DNA of 64,000 nucleotides from Parus major (Eukaryota > Chordata > Aves > Passeriformes > Paridae), in assembly GCF_001522545.3 (NCBI RefSeq), contig NC_031774.1:47175507-47239506 (forward strand), given 5' to 3'. Positions 1 to 12,061 of the stretch are shown piece by piece. Positions within the stretch are counted from its first letter, which is position 1. Every line of letters begins with the position of its first letter. A program made the position numbers and the translations under genes. The notes beneath the pieces are model-generated. The model was not told where the DNA came from, searched no databases, and saw only the letters and a program-made list of their open reading frames with translations.

Positions 1-3000
1 TCAGGTTTAAAATATTTTTACATCACTTAAATTAATATGAGTAATAATAATACTTAATAATAAAAAATTCAAATTGCACTTGTTCCTCATGCATGGAGAG
101 CACTTTCTGGGGAGAGTGCTAGTGTAGTGGAAGGACACAACACATTGCTTTCTGGAGCCCTTCATGGGGACTCTGTCCATCTGATCTGGATAAACACAAG
201 TATTTTCCAACCTTTCCTATTAGCTCAAATTTCCCTCAATATGAAAAGCCTGGGGGTGGCAGTGCAAGAGGTGGTTGAGAGGTCAAGGACTATTTTTATT
301 CTGTCTCTTTGGGTTGGGCCTAAACAGTCTCCACAAAAAGTGCCAGGTCTGTTATTCAGGGCAGGACCAGGAGGAGATGCATGAGGAACAAATACAAGTT
401 GCTTCACCCTTCATCATCCTCACAGCATTTTAAATGCAAAACTTAATCCCCTCTTCCTTGTGTCAAAAAACACATTTACAATGGAAGGTAATGTATTGTG
501 GAGGAACCTCCATACTCTCTCCTGTGAGTTCCCATGCCCAACTCTTCCCCATTTCCCATCTGCCTCCAGCCAAGTGCTCTACATTTGCACCTTGGGCCAC
601 CAGTGATCTGGGCTCCCTGAAAAAGGTGGTGCTTAGCAGGGGTTACTCCTGTGAAATATGTAACAGGCATAACATGAAATAGAAAAGCAGTGTATGCAGT
701 ATCTACTCAGGAAGTTTATGGTTTGTAGGCTGCATTTTGGATAAAGAAAGGAGGAAAAACAACAACAAACAAGCAAATAAACCAAAAACCCCATGCTGAT
801 CATCAGGAATTTTTGTCAGGAACACATGAGGAGCAGAATTCTGCTGGGATACCTTTGGAATTGCAGCATCAGCCTGCAATGTGCTGCTCCACATACATTG
901 CCTGTGTGTGCAGGACCATCTCTTTTTACTGGCACAGAATTTGGCTCCTATGTGCTTCTACGTGTGATGGTCTATAGCTTTGGCATCAGACAAGGTAATG
1001 GAACACAGTCTCCCTTTGCCCAGTCTCTGCCACAAACAAGTTTTGCCTTCTTTATGCCTGCTAAGTTGACTATTTTCAAGGCTGAAAATCTTTCACCTCC
1101 AACAGGAGCTGTTCCAGACCTTTGATTAGCCTTACAATTTTTTCTGAAGATTTAATAGTTCTCATTTATCCCCCATTATCATAAAACCATGTGTGGATGG
1201 CTCAGAGATTAGGATGATTTGCTATGAGATTTGCTCTTTTTTCTTTGCCAATAATTTCTAATATTTAATTTGCCTCCTCTTCCACTACTGAGCTGCTCTG
1301 TATATATATTATTTACCAGAACACCAGACCATCAATACTTTGTGACAGCAGTCTGTTCAAGTGCAGCATTTTGCCAAACTTGCAGCTAAAATTTAGCAAG
1401 AAAATTAAAATCCCCATCAACACAATAACAAGCCAAAAAATACTGCTCTTTCTGGTTTGAAAATGAGTCAGAACTTGTCATGTCCATTCCTTTGTTTTAC
1501 CAGGAGATGGTGGCACAGGCTCCTTTTCCTATAATCCCCAGAACTCAAGGCTTCATGCATAACAGTTCTACTTGCACATACAGCATAGAAGAGTCACACT
1601 GAAAGGTGGATGTCTTGCAAGGACTTCACTCATAGCTGGTATACTGTAAAAATTACATTTTACTAGTAGAATTTGCCCTGTGCACCTTTTTCTCTTGGTG
1701 TAAAAGAGGCCCTCTTATGCAGCCAACTTTTCGAATAACAGGTTCACCAGAGAATAAAAGTTCTTATTATGAAATGAAGTTGTCTACCCATGTTTAAACC
1801 AATGTCTTAACTTTCTAGATTTTTGTGATTCAAACATGGCCTTAATCAAGCACTAAGAAAGTCCCTTATGTAGATATTTTGGAATTACATTTAAAGTTTA
1901 TTGCTTCCAAAGCCAGATAGAAAATATTAGGGCTAAACCTTGAAAAGTGTTATCATTTGTTATTGTACAACGGATTAATATGGTTGACCTCAGTGAAGAA
2001 GCAGAGGGATCAGCTAGCTGAATGAATATATGCAATGAAATGAAATTTATTGTATGATTCTATTGCTCATATCCCTTTTTTAAATCAAGTCTTTGAGACT
2101 CTAAGGTTTTGGGATTTTGAAAATTCTGACAGATCAGAGATGGTTTAATTCAGAAACTCTCTTCCCACTTTAAGTGGAGGCAAAATACGAGCCTAGGTGG
2201 TTGCCCTCTGCAGATCACAGCCTGGCAGGTCAGCACAATTCCATTTCCATCAGTGACTTACATTATCATGCCTCCACAGGATTGGGACTTAGGATGTACC
2301 TACACAGACTTTCTGTCATGGTTGCTGCACAATCTTTCCCGACCTGCCCAACTAAGAATGTACAGAAATGCTGGACAATATCTGCTTCTGCTGGAGGCCT
2401 CAGTCACTTTTGCTGCCTCTGTGAATCTGTCAGGGCTGTGACACACAGCACAATCACAGGCATGAGGTGCTAATCCTTGGCTGGGCCACTGACACACAAA
2501 ATGTCTTCAAATTTTACCTATAAGATTTACCAAGAGACACAGCTCTCACTTGAAAAAATAGAGGAACAGAAATTAAATTCTACTAACCATCCCTTGAATA
2601 TGTAAGTTATAGTATGGCTTTTTTGATGGCTAGACAATCTGCATCTGCAAGAGCAGCAAACCTGACAGCATTCACACACATTTTAGGGTCTATTACATCT
2701 TTCATCCCCTCCATGCACAGATGTTTTCTCCTGCTATGAAGTTCTCTCCTGGCTGCAACCATCTTACGGTGACTATAATACATCGGCTGGACTTGATAAT
2801 CTTGGAGGTCTTTTCCAGCCTTAATACTTCTATGAGTCTGTGGTCTTGTTTTATACTGATTTTTCATCAGTATAAACTTCTTCCTTCATCACAGCATCTT
2901 CCATGAGGTCTGCTTTTCCTACATGAAACATAGTAGACAATACAGTAACTTCTCCTTAATGAGACATTTGCTCAAGTCAGACAAAGTCTTCTTCAGACCT

Positions 3001-6000
3001 TCCATATGAGAATCACATTGCTGTTAACAGTTTCCCAATGATAAGGAATACATTCTTGTTTAGTGAATTAATAAATCATAAGATTTTTTCTCCAGATGGC
3101 TTATGGAAAAGAAACTGAATGCAACAAAAAATAAGAGAAATGAAGACTGTATAAATAGAATTAATTCACTTCTAATAAATTAATATCCAGCACTAGAACT
3201 GAGCTGAAAAGGTACTTTCATCACTGAAATTCTCTTTTGCAAGAAACCACCAAAGTGATTTGCGGCTACATCAGCTGAGTTTGTGTAACCAGGGTGTTAT
3301 TCATATCAAGGACATTTGCATGAAATGGATGAATTATAGTTTTATTTAAAATTTAGTCTGAGGAAAGTACAATTACAAAATTATTTAAAATGGATTCACT
3401 GTTATACCTGGGAGCGGGAACTTAATGAAGGATATTTCCAGATCCATCTTTGGTGGCTAACAGTTTAAAGGGAATGATATACTGTGTTTCCATCTAATGG
3501 AAGCAGTCCCACGTGGTTAAGGGCAGGTGTGCAGTACCCAACCAGGAATGTAGTATGGATGGGTAAGGTTTGAAGGATGTGTTACAGGGAGATACATAGC
3601 CCATGGTGGCCTCCATGCTTTTCTGTTCTTGATAATTTGCAGTTGTTCTAACTTCCAGTGCAGTGAATGTTTAGAGTTTTCAAGTGAAACACGAAGAATG
3701 TTTGTGTTTCTCTTGAACTTCTGTGATTGGAAAGCCTAGTGCCTTGAGACATGATTTGGAGACATGATTTGAATGCTGGATTACAGATTAACACTCTTAG
3801 AGGTTTTTTTCTACCTCCAAAACTACCAAGACTCCTGTCAAAAATTAGTAGCTGGGTTCTCAGAATCCCCATTCAAAACCTACCCTGCCTGGGAACCATC
3901 ACAATCATCTGGATTTGAAGAGCTTAGTGATTCTCTGCCTGAAATTAGTGTGAGTACGAGGAAAATGCCTGCAGCTTTTGTTGCACTGAATCTACTGAAA
4001 CATTTAGAGTAGCTTTGGCTTACAACCTGTTCAAATTCCCATTTCCTTGCAATACTAGCAGTGATCACAGGCTGTGCAGGTGACATGGCTGTGGGGAGAG
4101 GGTGGATGTACCCATTCAAGGCATTCCAGATACCAGTGCTGAGGCTCAAATTGCATAGCTGGGAACAAGAAAGTCCAGAGTGCTGGTAGCATCTGGACAG
4201 CAGAGTTTATGTGAGCAGCTGGTGCTTCTGTAACATTCTGTGCCTTTTGGCATTGTCAGCACCTCTCCTTACTGCTGAAAGGAACACACACTGCAGTAGC
4301 CCTGCAATTCCACTGCTCCATGTAACATTCTACATGGACTCTGCCATGGGGCAAAGCAAATAGAGAGTTACTGACAGAAGATATCCTGATATAGCAGATA
4401 TAGCAGAGTCCCACTGGACCATAAACAAGGTCAGACTGAACAAACTTACAGTCTCCCACATGGCTCATATGCTGCCAGGAAAAGTTTGGCACTCGGGTCT
4501 GCTGGGGCACAGCTAGGCTGCCTTCCAGGGACCCAGCCCTGTGGGTCTATCTTCCCTCACAGGGGTCCTCACCTGAGTTAAACTCTCTCTTGATAAGTTC
4601 TTTTCCTCAAACTTCCCATAAGTGTGTCAGATCATGGCTCACAGACCTACAGCAGGCCATTTATGTTGGATGCTTATGATAGGTGTCACATGCTTTATTG
4701 TAAACTGTATTATCCCCTTCTGCTGACTGTCACTACAGGAAGTCAGGTGAATTAGGTTATAAAGGTTACAACCTTTAGTTTATAAAGGAGGTCTAGTTTT
4801 CTTTCAGGGCTTAGTTTGGATCCAGCTGCCCCATAGGCTGAGGGAATAGCTGAATGGGAATTGTAGAGGAATTAAAACATCTCCAGATGAATGAGGTACC
4901 ATAGAACATATATGTTTACCACAGATTAAATACAGCCTCTAGATGAAAATTTTAGTTATTTATGTCTATCAGAATCTTTCCTTTTTTGTCTACCTTTAAT
5001 TACACTTAATAGAATGAAGAGGGTTCCCTATCACATATTAAGGCAAAAGAAAACTGTCAGGACAAATGATGCAAAGTAGACTGAGACAGATTTTCTTGGA
5101 ATTACGAAAAAACACTCCATCTCCCTACAAATGCTTTGCAGAATTGTCCAGTTCCTAAAGAATATTATCAGAACTGTGCTGGGAGTAATATCAGCGATGT
5201 ATGTTCAGTGCCTAGGCTCTATAATTCTTCATACTGTGAATTGTAGGCATTTTTCTGCTTTTGGTGTTATGTTTGGCACAAGATTTATTAGTTTCCTGTC
5301 TCCTACACGTCCCCTTATTCCAGAGGGATTTAGGATGGTCCCTCTTCCTACCCCCAGTCCCTGCCACAATTCAGGTCAACCTGCTGGTCTGGAGCATGAA
5401 GTCGCTCAGCTGGAGAAAAAGTGTAGAGATGCCCCACAGCTTGGTAGATAACTCCCAAAGCAGCATTTAGAGGTTTCTATCCCATTTGCTAGTTTTGCTA
5501 GTAGCAGCCATGCTTCACAAACTATTAATGCAGCTGTTGTCCTGCCATCTCAAGCACAAAGGCCTGGGAGGTAGATGGGAAAGGAAGTTGCTCTGCATCT
5601 GATTTCCCAAAGCTTTTGCTCTGTCCTAGAAACTGTGGGATTTTTCCTAACCCCTTTCCCTTTAACAACAGGCCAAGAACCTGTTTCTCTGCCACCACAC
5701 TCTGATAAAAATCTCACCACTTACCTTCTAATCAGTCCTGGTGCACAGATTTATCAGGATGGGATCTCACGGGAGCTGCTCCCAGCTCCTGTTGAGGTTG
5801 TGTAGGCAGCACAGAGCAGGCTGCCTCACACCACGGCAGGTTATCATTGATCTTAACTTTGTAAAAGCCGCTGCTTTGCAGAGGCATGGTCTCTCCCCAT
5901 CCCCTGAGTGATGCCATCTTGCCTCATGAGGAGCAGTAACTCGGGGCTTCCACTGAGTTCTTGCCACTTGGAGCAAGGGGACTCATACAAGGCAGCAATC

Positions 6001-7198
6001 TCCAAGTCCCCCTGAATCAGAAGCACAGCTCCCCATACACCAACCCAATCCTACAAACATCTACAAACTTGTAAAGCACCTCTGTGTAAGGTGGGCCAAG
6101 TCTGGACCAACAGGTCAGAATGCCAGAGAGATGTCAGGGGTGGGGAGTTCATTTATTGATTTGGAGCTTGCATTACTTTTGCAGTGTGCAAAAGAGACTT
6201 CCAGGATCACTGTAGAAATGAGCAGTGTACATTCAGAAGCCTCATCTTCCTAGGGATGGGGACTCAGCTCTGCTTGCAAAAAATATATCCAGGATCACTA
6301 TGCAATGGCATGAAAGCAGTGCAGTGAGATAGAAGCTGTCAAAGTTAGTGCCTCCTTGAGGCAACAAATGATTTGCTACAGAGTTTAGCCCCTGTGCTCC
6401 ACTGTAATTAGAGTAGGTGATCTACAGATCCACAACAGCAAAAAATTGTTTAGGTATCTCTTGAAAACAGGTTTTACCCATATAGGCACATAAAAAGAGA
6501 ATTGTGATTTCCATATGAGAAAAGTTGCACTCATTTAACAGCTCTAAGACATATTTTACTGATATCTGCTATGTTAGTAAAAGTGACTGAAGGTGTTTGT
6601 TGTTTTTAAGAGATTTTTAGAACAATACAAGAGACTGGGGTAATTCCTTAAGTGATATTCTTAAATTACATTGTATATTTTATTGATCATCCACAGCTGA
6701 TCAATTATTAATGAATGACATTTTTTCACAGACAATTCTTTGACAGTTCATGCTATGCCTAATGTCACTGTCTCTTATAGTTTTTTGCTGACCCTGTGGA
6801 GTGCAAAGAGACACAGTAAGAGCTACATCAGAGTAAGTCTATTGTTTCAGGGATTATTCTCTTCTCTTTTGTCAATGATTTCTTAAGATGTCCTAGGCAA
6901 AGAGTTGAAACATGTGAGAAAGAACAGGTTGATTGAGGATAAACAACAGCCTTGGCAGCAAAGAGTGATGTAAGGAGGAAAGGACTCTGTAAGGACCAGC
7001 TGAGGTGAGTAGTGGAGAAGACAGAGTAGAATGACAAGAGTTGTTGCCTACTGTGTTAAAGGTTTCAGTGAGTAATCCAGAACTGAAAGCAGAACAAAAC
7101 TCCTTAGCAGAGAAGATTCACTTTTAACAATAACAACATACTTAAGAAAAGGTTATCTGCCGTGGAAAATTGGAAAATGTTTTAATAAGTTGAATTGT
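1..7198. other. Intergenic, downstream of serpin A; no gene recognised
   Basis: Apart from the CR1 scrap at 2785-2840, I see no exon, RNA gene or named repeat. Open frames here are under 111 codons, overlap on both strands and resemble no family I know. Confidence 0.6.
2785..2840 (+). mobile_element. CR1 LINE 3' tail scrap
   Basis: GGCTGGACTTGATAATCTTG, then GGTCTTTTCCAGCC and TTCTATGAGTCTG, match the last part of avian CR1 elements. Confidence 0.65.
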
Positions 7199-8256
7199 TG
7201 TGGTGGTTTGACCTTGGTTGGATGACATGTGCCCATTAAAGTCATTCCATCACTCCTTTCCTCAGCTGGAAAATGCAGAGAAAATAAAATGGAAGATTCA
7301 TGAGTCGAGATAAGGATAGGCAGAGATCACAAACTGAATATTGTCACAGGCAAAATAGACTCAACTTGGATAAATTAGTTGAATTTATTACCAATCAAAA
7401 GCAGAGCAGGATAATGAAAAGTAAAACAAATCTTAAAAACACCTTTTCCCCAGCTCAGGGAGAAGGGCAATAAGGCTCATGGTCAGTTCATCACATGGTT
7501 CTTCTGTTTATTCTTCTTCAGGGAGAGTAGTCTTCCCCCTGCTCCAGTGTAGGGTCCCCCACAAAGAAAACAGTCCTCCATGAACTTCTCCAGTGTGAGT
7601 CCTTCCCATGGACTACAGTTTTTTATTAACTGCTCCATTGTGGGTCCCTTCCACAGGATTCATTCCTTCAGGCACAGGCTGCTCCAGCACGGGTCCCCCA
7701 CGGGGTCACAAGTCCAGGCATCAAACCTGCTCTGGCATGGGCTCCTCTCTTCATGGGTCTACAGGTCCTGCCAGGAGTGTGCTCCAGTGTGGGCTTCCCA
7801 TGGGGTCACAGCCTCCTCCTGGACACCCACCTGCCCCCGAGTGGGCCTCCTCTATGGGCTGTAGGTGGATCTCGGCTGTCCCCTGGACCTCCATGGGCAG
7901 CACAGCGACAGCCTGCTCACCATGGTCTGCACCACAGCCTGCAGGTAGATCTTTGCTTTGGCACCTCCTCCCCTCATTCATCACTGACCTTGGTGTCTGG
8001 ACTGTGGTTTCTCACTCTGCACTCCTCTGGACTCAATTACTTCTGCGAAATAACTTTATTCCCTTCTCAAATATGTTATCACAGAGGTGTTACTATCATT
8101 CCTGATTGGCTCAGCCTTCAGCAGCCACAGATCCATCTTGGAGCTGGCTGGCAGTGGCTCTGTCAGATATGGGGGAAACTTCTGGTAGCTTGAAGTCACC
8201 CCCATAGGCCCCCACAGGCCCCCACTACCAAAACCTTGCCGTGCAAACCCAATACA
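7199..8256 (-). mobile_element. Solo LTR of an endogenous retrovirus (passerine type), about 1058 bp
   Basis: On the minus strand it begins TGTATTGGGTTTGC and ends GGTCAAACCACCACA, with TG...CA ends. The flanks ATTAT (8257-8261) and ATTGT (7194-7198) look like a 5-bp target duplication with one mismatch. The inner part has the repeated GC-richer pattern CTCCAGTGTGGG/CCCACGGGG typical of an LTR I recognise from songbird genomes. An AATAAA lies at 8060-8055 on the minus strand. No gag, pol or env sequence is attached, so it is a solo LTR. Open frames across it (up to 165 codons) are not genes. Exact family name not assigned. Confidence 0.8.
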
Positions 8257-8471
8257 ATTATTCAGCTGGGGAACGTGTTACATTTAAAAAGTGGCAGTTA
8301 ATGGTGTTGTTTTACAATTCTTTTTCTTATTAATTCAATAAGGAAATTTCTCATTTACTTCTGAATATCCCTCAATCAGAGACTAGTTAGCAGCACTACC
8401 TAGCCCAAAACTGCAAACACTCTAGCCATTATAACCCATACCCAATATCAGTATGCCAAATAACCCAGTGA

Positions 8472-8666
8472 TTACTTCTTCGTAGGATCAACAATTTTCC
8501 CCATGAAAAATGTGGTGCTGGTTTGTTTGTCAGAGATCAAAATAAGGAAGGGCCTGTTGAATTTGATGGTATCAGAAGAATAGGAAAATCTGGTAGAGAC
8601 TATGGCAGTGCCTCCTACAGCTTCAGTGCCAGCCTCATCAACTTCCAGCAAGGCCTTGTGAACTGC
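8472..8666 (-). CDS. Serpin A last coding exon (reactive-centre loop, stop)
   Basis: The acceptor is TATTCTGTGCAG|GCA at 8667/8666 and the stop is TAA at 8474-8472. The exon encodes 64 residues: AVHKALLEVDEAGTEAVGG (proximal hinge), the loop with predicted scissile bond F382-S383, then the signature FNRPFLILI and the C-terminal FFMGKIVDPTKK. No AATAAA is visible on the coding strand between the stop and 8257. Confidence 0.95.
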   Translation of the reverse strand, partial: AVHKALLEVDEAGTEAVGGTAIVSTRFSYSSDTIKFNRPFLILISDKQTSTTFFMGKIVDPTKK

Positions 8667-11600
8667 CTGCACAGAATAGGAAAAAAACACTGAGGTTCAT
8701 ACATGGGACAGGAAGAAGGAGTAAAATAAATTCTCTTCTTATGGAACATTTAGGAGAAGAAAGGAATAATAAATCCAGTGGATGAAACTTTACTGTATTA
8801 TAAATCTCCAACAGTTTGAAACAGGAGAGTTTTCTATGCCAGGACTGAGCAAGAAGGGCCAAAGATTACCACGGACACACTGAAATGCATTTTCGCCAGT
8901 GCTGAGTAGAGTGGGATAAAAATACCCCAAGTACAAGCCAGTTTATTTTCTTAGATGGTTTGGGCTTAGACTAGCAACACTTTCTCTTATTTCAAAGTTA
9001 ACTGAAAACTTCTATTTATAAGCTAATATGGGGCAGTATTTGGCATCTTTAGCATTAAATCATAGCTCAAACTGACATTGTCAAATTCTGCTACTGCAAA
9101 CTGGAGATTTCCTGAAAACTTGGGGAATATTAAAAATTGAGATATTAATCAACACAAATATCATAATGAACTCCTCATTTGTAGTTTACTTAACACAACT
9201 TCATGTAAGCTATTATATTCCACTGCCAAGAAGTTATTTAAAATGTTGCCCAATTTTTCTATGTATTTAATATCCAGCTTTTTAATAGCAGCATTAAAGT
9301 AATACAAATGTTAGCTGGGAGATTCTTTCTGTAAAAAAACACAATTACTGAGCTAGCCCCTACGTGTCTTTGTGAGTTTTACTTAGAACTTCAGTAATAT
9401 AAAGAGGGAAATAATGTGTTTGAAAATCGCAGACACAGCTGATCAAAACAACCAACCACCATCCCATCACCAGCTCTGTCTACTTACCTGTGAAACCTGG
9501 AGATCATGATTGCTGCTAATTCCAGACAGATCAGCATTACCTGAGAACAATTCAGTAATTCCCATCTGCTCAAACACGGTTTTGACATCATAAGACCCAC
9601 TAATAGAAAACTTTGGTAACTGCAGATTTAATCTCCTGTTGATCAAAGAGAACAAAAGAGCAGTGAGCCCTTGCAGCCTCGTCTCAGCCAGCAGGGTGGA
9701 TAGTACGCAACTCAGCAACACTTGAAAGCATTCTTTTGATTGCGAATTTGTTTGATGGTAGTCTTTGTATTCCTTGAGCAATTTTGGCATCCTGAGAGAT
9801 GCAACATCTTCTTGTATCTACATTCTCTGTTAGATTTTGGGAAAAGAAATGTGCTTATTGTCGCTCTTTCATTCCAGTGCCACATGCGCAGCTAGTAGAG
9901 ATTTTTGGCTAAGGGTTACGGAGAGTAAGCAGACCACAAGTGAGAAGTAAGGGAACTCATGTAAGGGAAAAGGAGGATAAAATCTAAGACATGGTGAACT
10001 AAATGAATCATGTTAACACCGTGAAAGAAGAGGTAAGGAGTCAAAAAGTAGCCAAGCAAGTTTTGAAGCAGCTGTTACAATGCTGTGACGCCTTCTGTCA
10101 GGTCACAGAGCCTGCAGTTTCTTGGTGATTATGCTCTGCTCTGACTCATTTGGGGAATTGCTTAAAACTTCCCTTTATGAAATCAGGACATTATGTCCAG
10201 TAGGAGGTGATCTGAAATTGCCATTTTCTCTTAAAAAGAGTGTTCCCAAATATAGAAATCCATATACTTAGAGTTACCTGGTCACAAGTTTGCTCTGCCA
10301 TTTACAAACAGTTTCCTTGGAGAGAGCATCTTCCACTTGCTTCATCTTTCCATCACCAGGCAGAATAAGCAATGCTCGTACAAATCCCTGGTAAGGCAGC
10401 TCTACTACCATACAGGAGAGATCCTGGTCGTAGTAAGTGTTTGCGGTACCATCACGCTGCATCATATTGACTCTAACAGATGCATTTGTGTTCACAAAAA
10501 AATCATCCTCATATGTACGCAAAGGATCAAAAGACTTTTCCCAGGCAGCTAATGGGGGAAAAAGAGATGTTGTTGCACTCAAGCATGAAGATCATAAAGA
10601 ATGGTTTATCTAAATTAGACCAGCTTTAATGTAGGACACTGGAGGCATATTGATGGGAGAAGAAGCTAATTAAATCACTCCTCCATAACACACAATCAAA
10701 CATTCTAACTGTGCAGTAAACTCATCATATTTCATGTGAGCACATCATGTCTTGCTGAAGAACAACCAAAGGCTGATGACCATTTGAGTCCTTCTTCTAC
10801 TGTGAGCCTGTGTAATGCCTTTTATGCCATTTAAAAGCAATCACTTAAGCATTCAGTCACCTTCAGGACCTTCTTATGCCTTTACTGTTAGGCTGTAACC
10901 CACACAAGCTCACTGCACTCAGCCTGGTGTGAAATTCATCAGCAATTAAAGAGTTCTAATGTTTGAGCAAGGCTCCAGGAGCACAGGCCCTCAAGATGCT
11001 ATGTCCCAGGTTTTCATGCAGAGCACCTAGTAGATCTACCATAAAACTGGGTTCCCTGTGCAAGGATGTCAGTCCACCAAGTCTGACCGCCTTGTACAGT
11101 CAGCATAGAGATCTTGGACACATCTTTAGTCATTACGGCCTCAACCAGTGAGACTACGTGGATCCTTGTCTATGAGGTATCCACTAGAGTGGAACTTTTC
11201 TGTCCACAGCTTTCAAGCAAGTTGAGTCAAAACCAAAAAATCAGTATTTCTCAGCAATCAGATACTCTGCTTTTGGCCAGATCTAACCTTTACTTGAAAG
11301 TAAACCGCACAGTTTATCTCTTTCCTAAATTGTCACTCTGATAATAAGTCATCAGAAGTTCCCTAAAATTTTTATTTTGTATCAAAGCTGTCTATTGAAA
11401 TATTAAGTATCTTACCTTTAAAATAAATATAGTTAACAAGAACCAGTACAGTACTTGGATCAAGATGACCGACTAATTCAGGAATTTTCCCCTTGGTTTT
11501 CTCCTCTACATATTTATTGATTTGCTTTCTAGCTTCTTCTGGTTTATGAAAATCAGTAGAGTGAAAATCTACATCATAAAATTCTGTGGTGTTTTGTAAA

Positions 11601-12061
11601 AATGAGTCGTGTGGTTCATACCCAATAGCTGTAAAAAGGGCATTCCTTATATTCAATGTGAAATTAACACCAGAACAGTTCAGTACTGACAAAACTTTGT
11701 GAAAACTTTCATGTACATCACGTACGCTAGTCTCAGTCACGTCATCAAAACCCAGGCCTTCAAGAATCTCAGACAGAGTGGTTGATTTAGCACCAACAGC
11801 CAGCATGGCAAAGGCAGTGGAGATGCTTATGGGAGAAAAGAAAACATTTTTATCAACTTCTTTTGATGCAGCCTCCTTGTAAAATCTAAATACAAAATCT
11901 GCATAGTTAGAGCCTTTCTTGTAACAGCTGAATGTTAATAAATTTTCTCTTCCATCCTGCAGATTAGTATTGTTGGCTTCATGGCAAATGTCTTCAGGGC
12001 AGCAATGGATTACAGCACAAAGAACAGCAAGGAGTAAACACAGGCACAGGAGACACTTCAT
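8472..12061 (-). CDS. Serpin A: clade A (alpha-1-antitrypsin-like) secreted serine protease inhibitor, 4 coding exons, 419 aa
   Basis: The coding sequence joins 12061-11416, 10548-10278, 9635-9488 and 8666-8472. All junctions are GT-AG, the phases match, and the total is 1260 bp including TAA, giving 419 residues (human alpha-1-antitrypsin has 418). Residues 1 to about 20 form a Cys-rich hydrophobic signal peptide. The serpin fold shows [16 protein letters not shown] at residues 72-87 (shutter region) and the family signature IKFNRPFLILI in the last exon. The hinge DEAGTEAVGGT places P17 at E366, so the predicted P1-P1' is F382-S383. That suggests inhibition of chymotrypsin-like enzymes (inference). 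The P11-P9 residues are V-G-G, where alanine is usual. N-X-S/T sequons lie at N30, N128, N133, N157 and N237. The gene sits downstream of serpin B in the same orientation. A SERPINA1- or SERPINA3-like avian paralogue is likely; exact orthology cannot be settled from sequence alone. Confidence 0.95.
9488..9635 (-). CDS. Serpin A coding exon 3 (148 bp)
   Basis: The acceptor is GATCAACAG|GAG at 9636/9635 and the donor is CACAG|GTAAGT at 9488/9487. The length of 148 bp is canonical for clade A serpins. It encodes LNLQLPKFSISGSYDVK followed by MGITELFSGNADLSGI, the conserved serpin stretch before the reactive loop. The exon ends in phase 0. Confidence 0.95.
10278..10548 (-). CDS. Serpin A coding exon 2 (271 bp)
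   Basis: The acceptor is CCCCCATTAG|CTG at 10549/10548 and the donor is CCAG|GTAACT at 10278/10277. The length of 271 bp equals the corresponding alpha-1-antitrypsin exon. It encodes the stretch starting AWEKSFDP, with the serpin-typical LLILPGDGKMKQVEDAL. The sequon NAS lies at residue 237. Confidence 0.95.
11416..12061 (-). CDS. Serpin A coding exon 1 (signal peptide and N-terminal half)
   Basis: This 646-bp exon runs from the ATG at 12061 to the donor G|GTAAGA at 11416/11415 and ends in phase 1 after residue 215. It encodes the signal peptide, a 5-Cys N-terminal segment, and serpin helices up to the strand ending NYIYFK. A splice acceptor (TTTTGTGGCAG) at 12080-12079 puts 17 bp of 5' UTR in this exon, so a non-coding leader exon must lie further upstream. 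Four of the five sequons are in this exon. Confidence 0.95.

Noticed and set aside
7608..8105. 165-codon plus-strand open frame
   Set aside because: It lies wholly inside the LTR, antisense to it, and shows only the LTR's repeated GC-rich pattern.
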